In this document: positions 59,099-64,000 of the stretch, piece by piece
How positions within the stretch are numbered: the first letter of the stretch is position 1
Layout: every line of letters starts with the position of its first letter
Notes under the pieces: generated by a model
Seen by the model: only the letters and a program-made list of their open reading frames with translations
The model's database searches: none
Told to the model about the DNA's origin: nothing
Translations under genes and position numbers: made by a program
NCBI RefSeq assembly: GCF_900105415.1
Contig: NZ_FNSM01000001.1
Location: forward strand, 1,550,001-1,614,000
DNA from: Streptomyces sp. TLI_105
GTDB taxonomy: Bacteria > Actinomycetota > Actinomycetes > Streptomycetales > Streptomycetaceae
Direction of reading: 5' to 3'
DNA length: 64,000 nt

Positions 59099-59728
59099 CC
59101 GCCCGGCCTCGGCGCCGAGCCGGGGGTGCGGAAGCGCCTCCCGCAAAACCGCACGCGCCCTGGGGTCCCCCAGCGCGCCGAGGCCCTCGACGCAGGCGAG
59201 GCCGACCCGCCAGTGCGGGTCGTCGGCCCGAAGTCGCCGTCCGAGGACGGTGATCAGGGCCGGTACGGACTCGGGGGCTCGGAGTTCGGCGAGGAGCCGG
59301 ACCGGCACCAGGGCGTAGGCGACGCGGAGTTCGTTGGTGGCGAGGGCGGCGGCAGCGCGTGCGGTGCGGGGGTCGCCGAGCCGGGTCAGGGCGTGGGCGG
59401 CGGTGACGCAGCGCTCCGGGTCGCGGTGGTTGAGGAGCAGGACGAGGGCCTCGAAGGCACGGGGGTCGCCGGCGACGCCGAGGGAGTAGGCGGCGATCTC
59501 GCGGGCCCAGAGGGGCTGGCCGAGTGCGGTGAGGACGCGGTGCAGCTCCTCGGCACGGTCCTCACCTCCGGCGCGGTCCTCACATCCGGCGAGTGTCGCG
59601 AGGGCCGTGAGTGCCGCGAGTTCCGTGAGTTCCGTGAATGCCGCCGGGACTTCTCCGGAGTCATTCTCGATCTCGTCCCGCAATCGATCGATCATCGAGC
59701 AGAATTCCGGATCCTCGGAGATTTCCAT
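59051..59728 (-). CDS. HEAT-repeat domain protein
   Basis: 225 residues from ATG 59728, beginning MEISEDPEFCSMIDRLRDE. At least four HEAT/PBS-lyase-like helical repeats are visible: WAREIAAYSLGVAGDPRAFEALVLLL, CVTAAHALTRLGDPRTARAAAALA, VPALITVLGRRLR and GLACVEGLGALGDPRARAVLREAL. It is a protein-interaction scaffold of unknown partner, common as singletons in Streptomyces. The start is the first ATG before the conserved part; the ribosome-binding site is weak (AGGG). Confidence 0.85.
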   Translation of the reverse strand: MEISEDPEFCSMIDRLRDEIENDSGEVPAAFTELTELAALTALATLAGCEDRAGGEDRAEELHRVLTALGQPLWAREIAAYSLGVAGDPRAFEALVLLLNHRDPERCVTAAHALTRLGDPRTARAAAALATNELRVAYALVPVRLLAELRAPESVPALITVLGRRLRADDPHWRVGLACVEGLGALGDPRARAVLREALPHPRLGAEAGRSLHRLDSPPDPEGTP

Positions 59729-60027
59729 GAATCCGACCCTATCCGCGATCCAGATCACACTTTCCCAACTTCCCGGGACTGGCGCGCTCGTTACCGGCCG
59801 GTTAGTCTCAGGTGAGCGGGCACCACCCGCACTTCTCACGACGGCCTGGTGACGCAGCCGTTGTGTTCGCTTGTCGGTTCGGCAGTTTCGACGTGGCTCC
59901 GGGACAGAGTCCGTCGCACCTTTTCCCAGGGCACCGCCCTCTTTTCCGGGCTTCGCCCTCGCTCTTTCCCGCGCCCCTTTCGTGCGCGCGCTGCCCTCAG
60001 TCGTCACTCTTCCTCTGGAGTCCCCTG

Positions 60028-61809
60028 ATGGACACCCCTCTCTCCACCATCGCCGTCGTCGGTCTCGGCACCATGGGCTCGGGCATCGCCGATGTCCTCG
60101 CCCGGGCCGGCCGCGAGGTCATCGGCATCGACATCAGCGACACCGCCGCCGCCCAGGCCGTCGCCGCCCTGGAGGCCTCCACCGCCCGAGCGGTGGCCCG
60201 CGAGCGGATCACCGAGGAGGAGCGGCAGGACGTCCTGGCCCGCTTCCGTACCTTCTCCGACCTCCAGGCGGCCGCCGAGGCCGACCTCGTGATCGAGGTC
60301 GTGCCCGAGTCGTACGAGGCGAAGCAGGAGGTCTTCCGGGCCCTCGACGGCATCGTCCGCCCCGACGCGATCCTGGCCACCGGCACCAACGCCCTCTCGG
60401 TGACCCGGCTCGCCGCCGACTCGGCGCACCCCGAGCGGGTCCTCGGCCTGCACTTCTTCGCCCCGGTCCAGGCGATGAAGCTGGTCGAGGTGGTCTCCTC
60501 GGTGCTGACCGACCCGCGGGCCGTGGACGCCGTCACCCGACTCGCCCAGGACCTCGGCAAGGAGCCGGTGGCGGTCGGCGACCGGGCCGGCTTCATCGCG
60601 GACGGGCTGCTCTTCGGCTACCTGAACCAGGCCGCCGCCATGTACGAGGCCAAGTACGCCTCCCGCGAGGACATCGACGCGGCGATGAAGCTGGGCTGCG
60701 GCCTGCCGATGGGCCCGCTGGCGCTGCTCGACCTGGTCGGCGTCGACACCGCCCGTACGGTCCTGGAGGCCATGTACGCCGCCTCGCACGACCGGCTGCA
60801 CGCCCCGGCCCCGATCCTCAAGCAGCTCAGCGAGGCCGGTCTGACCGGCCGCAAGGCGGGCCGCGGCTTCTACACGTACGCGGCGCCGGGCTCCGGCGAG
60901 GTCGTGCCCGACGCGCTGACCCCGCTCGACTCCGCCGACGCCGGCGGCGGCCGTGAGATCCGCTCGGTCGGCGTCGCCGGCTCGGGCACCATGGCCTCCG
61001 GCATCGCCGAGGTCTTCGCCAAGGCCGGTTACGCGGTCGTGCTCGCCGCCCGCTCCCAGGAGAAGGCGGACACCGCCAAGGCCCGGATCGCCAAGTCCCT
61101 GGCCCGCTCGGTCGACAAGGGCCGGATGACGGCCGAGGCGCGCGACACGACGCTCGCCCTGATCACCCCGGCCGGCTCGCTCGACGCCTTCGCCGAGGTC
61201 GACCTGGCCGTCGAGGCGGTCGCCGAGGACCTGGCGGTCAAGCAGGAGCTGTTCGGGCGGCTCGACAAGATCTGCAAGCCGGGCGCGGTGCTGGCCACCA
61301 CGACCTCCTCGCTGCCGGTCATCGCCTGTGCCCGCGCCACCTCGCGTCCGCAGGACGTCATCGGGATGCACTTCTTCAACCCGGCGCCGGCGATGAAGCT
61401 GGTGGAGATCGTCCGTACGGTCCTGACCGCCGACGACGTCCACGCCACCGTCCGCGAGGTCACGACGAAGATCAGGAAGCACCCGGTGGACTGCGGCGAC
61501 CGCGCCGGCTTCATCGTGAACGCGCTGCTCTTCCCGTACCTGAACAACGCGGTCAAGATGGTCCAGGAGCACTACGCGACCCTGGACGACATCGACGCGG
61601 CCATGAAGCTGGGCGGCGGCTACCCGATGGGCCCGTTCGAGCTGCTCGACGTGGTCGGCCTGGACGTCTCGCTCGCGATCGAGCAGGTGCTGCACCGCGA
61701 GTTCCGCGACCCGGGCCTCGCTCCCGCCCCGCTCCTGGAGCACCTGGTGGCGGCGGGCTGCCTGGGCCGCAAGACGGGTCGCGGCTTCCGCGAATATGCC
61801 CGACGCTGA
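60028..61809 (+). CDS. Duplicated 3-hydroxyacyl-CoA dehydrogenase (tandem fused domains)
   Basis: 593 residues with GGAG eight bases before the ATG. Two complete hydroxyacyl-CoA dehydrogenase units lie head to tail. Each has an NAD-binding GxGxxG-type loop (VVGLGTMGSG; VAGSGTMASG), a catalytic-His segment (GLHFFAPVQAMKLVEV, H142; GMHFFNPAPAMKLVEI, H448) and a C-terminal dimerisation domain. Unit 2 has the full active site (SSL, FFNP, GFIVNALL with N498). Unit 1 lost it: GTNALS for TSSL, FFAP for FFNP, and GFIADGLL for GFIVNxLL (D192). It probably oxidises or reduces 3-hydroxybutyryl-CoA for the ethylmalonyl-CoA pathway and precedes ccr. Confidence 0.95.
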   Translation: MDTPLSTIAVVGLGTMGSGIADVLARAGREVIGIDISDTAAAQAVAALEASTARAVARERITEEERQDVLARFRTFSDLQAAAEADLVIEVVPESYEAKQEVFRALDGIVRPDAILATGTNALSVTRLAADSAHPERVLGLHFFAPVQAMKLVEVVSSVLTDPRAVDAVTRLAQDLGKEPVAVGDRAGFIADGLLFGYLNQAAAMYEAKYASREDIDAAMKLGCGLPMGPLALLDLVGVDTARTVLEAMYAASHDRLHAPAPILKQLSEAGLTGRKAGRGFYTYAAPGSGEVVPDALTPLDSADAGGGREIRSVGVAGSGTMASGIAEVFAKAGYAVVLAARSQEKADTAKARIAKSLARSVDKGRMTAEARDTTLALITPAGSLDAFAEVDLAVEAVAEDLAVKQELFGRLDKICKPGAVLATTTSSLPVIACARATSRPQDVIGMHFFNPAPAMKLVEIVRTVLTADDVHATVREVTTKIRKHPVDCGDRAGFIVNALLFPYLNNAVKMVQEHYATLDDIDAAMKLGGGYPMGPFELLDVVGLDVSLAIEQVLHREFRDPGLAPAPLLEHLVAAGCLGRKTGRGFREYARR

Positions 61810-61924
61810 GTCCCGCACCGCCGGCTGGGGCGGTCTGCTGAGTCCCCCGGGCACCGTCGGTGCCCCGGGGGCCTCCCCGCCCCCACCTGGGCACACTCCC
61901 CCTCCGATGCAGTACGTTCGGACC

Positions 61925-62764
61925 ATGCCCAAGGCCGCGAAGACACCCCGTGCCACCTCCCCGTCCGACGCTCCGGAGAGCGCGGCGGGCACCCGTGCCG
62001 CCGCGCAGCGGCTCAAGATGCGCCGGGAGCTCGCCACCGCCGCCATGGAGCTCTTCGCCACCAAGGGGTACGAGGCGACCACCGTCGACGAGATCGCGGC
62101 CACGGCCGGGGTCGCGCGGCGGACGTTCTTCCGGCACTTCCGGTCCAAGGAAGAGGCGATCTTCCCCGATCACGACGACACGCTGGTGCGGGCGGAGGCG
62201 GTGCTGAACGCCGCGCCGCCGCACGAGCACCCGCTCGACACGGTGTGCCGGGGCATCAAGGAAGTCATGAAGATGTACGCGGGGTCCCCCGCGGTCTCCG
62301 TGGAGCGCTACCGGCTCACCCGTGAGGTGCCGACCCTGCGGGAGCGGGAGATCGCCTCGGTGGCCCGCTACGAGCGCCTCTTCACCCGCTACCTCCTCGG
62401 GCACTTCGACGAGCGGGACCACCACGACGGCAACGACGACCCGCTGCTCGCCGAGGTGGCCGCGTCGGCGGTCGTCACCGCCCACAACCACGTGCTGCGC
62501 CGCTGGCTGCGGGCGGGCGGCGAGGGCGACGTGGAGGCCCAGCTCGACCACGCCTTCGCGATCGTCCGGGAGACCTTCGGGTCGGGCATAGGCGCCCGCC
62601 CGGCGGCCGCCGGGAGCACCACCGCCGCGCCGGCCGAGCCGACCCCGGAAGCGCCGGTCGCGACGGCGTCCACGACGGGCGACGTCGTGGTCGCCGTGGC
62701 CCGCACGGACGCTCCGCTCGACGAGGTCATGCGCACCATCCAGCAGGCGCTCACCAAGCCCTGA
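61925..62764 (+). CDS. TetR family regulator of the ccr locus
   Basis: 279 residues. The HTH is near residues 27-75 (RRELATAAMELFATKGYEATTVDEIAATAGVARRTFFRHFRSKEEAIF); the C-terminal ligand domain is followed by a long alanine/threonine/proline-rich tail. A TACGTT box is seven bases before the ATG, so it may be leaderless. The same gene order (dehydrogenase, TetR, ccr) is known from S. coelicolor (SCO6475-SCO6474-SCO6473), and it is the best candidate to control ccr through the inverted repeat at its promoter. Confidence 0.92.
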   Translation: MPKAAKTPRATSPSDAPESAAGTRAAAQRLKMRRELATAAMELFATKGYEATTVDEIAATAGVARRTFFRHFRSKEEAIFPDHDDTLVRAEAVLNAAPPHEHPLDTVCRGIKEVMKMYAGSPAVSVERYRLTREVPTLREREIASVARYERLFTRYLLGHFDERDHHDGNDDPLLAEVAASAVVTAHNHVLRRWLRAGGEGDVEAQLDHAFAIVRETFGSGIGARPAAAGSTTAAPAEPTPEAPVATASTTGDVVVAVARTDAPLDEVMRTIQQALTKP

Positions 62765-62773
62765 CCCCCGCTC

Positions 62774-62818
62774 CGCCAAGAGGGCCGCCCCCGGAATCCG
62801 GGAGCGGCCCTCTTGGCG
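62774..62818 (+). terminator. Strong hairpin terminator after TetR gene
   Basis: A 15-bp perfect stem (62774-62788 with 62804-62818) encloses a further 5-bp CCCGG/CCGGG stem. It lies 10 bases after the TetR stop and separates it from ccr. Confidence 0.9.
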
Positions 62819-62903
62819 TTCCGCGATGTTCCCGCAGCTCACGGGCCATTTCGATCGATCATCGCTCATCCGTGACGGGCAGATTGCATCTGAGTGAAAT
62901 TGT

Positions 62904-62946
62904 TGGCACGCAGTGCCTTGTCAGGTGACACGGCGTGCCATACGTT
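62904..62946 (+). promoter_or_regulatory. ccr promoter with flanking inverted repeat
   Basis: TTGTCA (62918-62923) and TACGTT (62941-62946) are spaced by 17 bases, a good sigma-HrdB promoter. TGGCACGC (62904-62911) and GCGTGCCA (62933-62940) form an 8-bp inverted repeat around the -35, a likely operator. The predicted start site leaves a 5' leader of about 225 bases with no clear riboswitch or small gene. Confidence 0.7.
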
Positions 62947-63179
62947 GATGTTGTCCGGGCGGCCGGCGCGCAGAGATCACACCTCGTGCGCCGGCTGTCC
63001 CCACCGACCCACGGCCGGTGCGCCCGGACGCCTGCGTCACAGGCACCCTCGCGCTCCACCACACAGCGCCGCCACCGCACCACCGAGCCGAACCGACGGC
63101 ACACCTCCACAACAGCAGTACTTCCCGCCGTAACCCCCAGGCGTCCCTCCCTCAGGACGCTCACCGCCGGAGGCAACCC

Positions 63180-64000
63180 GTGAAGGAAATCCTGGACGCG
63201 ATCCAGTCCCCGGACTCCACGTCCGCCGACTTCGCGAACATCAAGCTCCCCGAGTCGTACCGGGCCGTCACCGTCCACAAGGACGAGGCGGAGATGTTCG
63301 CCGGTGTCGAGAGCCGAGACAAGGACCCGCGCAAGTCGCTCCACCTCGACGACGTCAAGCTCCCCGAGCTCGGCCCGGGCGAGGCGCTCGTGGCCGTCAT
63401 GGCGAGCTCGGTCAACTACAACTCGGTCTGGACCTCGATCTTCGAGCCGGTCTCGACCTTCGGCTTCCTGGAGCGCTACGGTCGGCTCTCCGAGCTCACC
63501 AAGCGCCACGACCTGCCGTACCACGTCATCGGCTCCGACCTCGCGGGCGTCGTCCTGCGCACCGGCCCGGGCGTCAACGCCTGGCAGCCCGGCGACGAGG
63601 TCGTCGCGCACTGCCTCTCGGTCGAGCTGGAGTCCTCGGACGGCCACAACGACACGATGCTCGACCCCGAGCAGCGCATCTGGGGCTTCGAGACCAACTT
63701 CGGCGGCCTCGCCGAGATCGCCCTCGTCAAGTCCAACCAGCTGATGCCGAAGCCCGGCCACCTGAGCTGGGAGGAGGCGGCGGCCCCCGGCCTCGTCAAC
63801 TCCACCGCCTACCGCCAGCTGGTCTCCCGCAACGGCGCCGGCATGAAGCAGGGCGACAACGTCCTCATCTGGGGTGCGAGCGGCGGACTCGGCTCGTACG
63901 CCACGCAGTTCGCCCTGGCCGGCGGCGCCAACCCGATCTGTGTCGTCTCCTCCCCCGAGAAGGCCGACATCTGCCGGTCCATGGGCGCCGAGGCGGTCAT
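63180..64000 (+). CDS. ccr: Crotonyl-CoA carboxylase/reductase, 3' end cut by window edge
   Basis: Starts at GTG 63180 (VKEILDAIQSPD) with GGAGG eight bases before it; 273 codons are in the window and the remaining third is outside. The medium-chain dehydrogenase-type fold is shown by LVAVMASSVNYNSVWTSIFEP, PYHVIGSDLAGVVLRTG, WQPGDEVVAH and the NADPH-binding WGASGGLGSYA. The enzyme carboxylates crotonyl-CoA to (2S)-ethylmalonyl-CoA with NADPH and CO2, the key step of the ethylmalonyl-CoA pathway and the source of ethylmalonyl-CoA for polyketides. Confidence 0.96.
   Translation, partial: MKEILDAIQSPDSTSADFANIKLPESYRAVTVHKDEAEMFAGVESRDKDPRKSLHLDDVKLPELGPGEALVAVMASSVNYNSVWTSIFEPVSTFGFLERYGRLSELTKRHDLPYHVIGSDLAGVVLRTGPGVNAWQPGDEVVAHCLSVELESSDGHNDTMLDPEQRIWGFETNFGGLAEIALVKSNQLMPKPGHLSWEEAAAPGLVNSTAYRQLVSRNGAGMKQGDNVLIWGASGGLGSYATQFALAGGANPICVVSSPEKADICRSMGAEAV

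Noticed and set aside
62935..63183. 82-codon frame in the ccr leader
   Set aside because: No ribosome-binding site, low-complexity Arg/Pro/Thr composition, and it overlaps the promoter -10 region; not a leader peptide gene.

Overview
The window is chromosomal DNA of a Streptomyces or very close relative. GC content is high throughout, most third codon positions are G or C, many genes start with GTG, and the right end carries the actinobacterial order: 3-hydroxyacyl-CoA dehydrogenase, TetR regulator, crotonyl-CoA carboxylase/reductase (ccr). About 62 coding genes or gene remnants and one tRNA-Leu(GAG) are visible. There is no CRISPR array, no rRNA, no intact insertion sequence and no recognisable secondary-metabolite cluster. 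This is mostly ordinary chromosome with small accessory patches and scars.

Layout. 0-5 kb: end of a methyltransferase, a PhnA/YjdM zinc-ribbon protein, tRNA-Leu with a long hairpin terminator, a class F sortase separated by a MITE-like repeat from a secreted C-terminally anchored protein, a FabH-like ketosynthase and fdhD. 5-12 kb: a [2Fe-2S] ferredoxin and isochorismatase-fold pair, an SBF-type transporter with divergent LysR regulator, a long-chain acyl-CoA ligase, two colliding gene remnants and an aldo/keto reductase. 12-21 kb: a possible SUKH-type protein, a ricin-fold protein, two methyltransferases, AraC, WYL and XRE/MmyB regulators with adjacent targets, and pterin dehydratase. 21-27.4 kb: LtrA, an amino acid permease and a membrane-anchored phosphodiesterase. 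27.5-33.8 kb: two MBL-fold hydrolases around a DedA protein, an aminotransferase-fold protein with no lysine, GNAT and methyltransferase genes. 34-41 kb: DUF5107 protein, DUF6204 protein, a scar with a truncated GNAT gene, PASTA and LapA proteins, and a GntR regulator that appears linked by a shared operator to adenosine deaminase. 41-50.7 kb: a secreted CocE/X-Pro peptidase-like hydrolase with GntR regulator, a four-gene peptidase operon (DppA, M20, S9, LD-carboxypeptidase) and a 400-residue unknown protein. 50.7-64 kb: SDR remnant, an MFS pump fused to carboxypeptidase-regulatory-like domains, an Rv2578c-type radical SAM gene with a LexA-like box, a secreted TAP-type peptidase, RidA, MFS, HEAT-repeat protein and the ethylmalonyl-CoA pathway genes.

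Three themes stand out. First, several regulators lie next to perfect palindromes that predict their targets: WYL at 18.03 kb, GntR at 38.77 and 40.03 kb, a divergent pair at 42.95 kb, and a LexA-like box at 54.31 kb. Second, short tandem duplications repeatedly sit exactly at gene ends or starts (8.1, 18.55, 29.44, 38.0 and 43.84 kb); one has triplicated a ribosome-binding site plus start codon. Third, some proteins keep an enzyme fold but lack catalytic residues: the lysine-free aminotransferase, the isochorismatase without cysteine, and the first half of the duplicated dehydrogenase. I found no clear multi-gene novel system; the best candidates are the GntR/adenosine deaminase circuit, the lysine-free aminotransferase next to an MBL hydrolase, and the peptidase operon.
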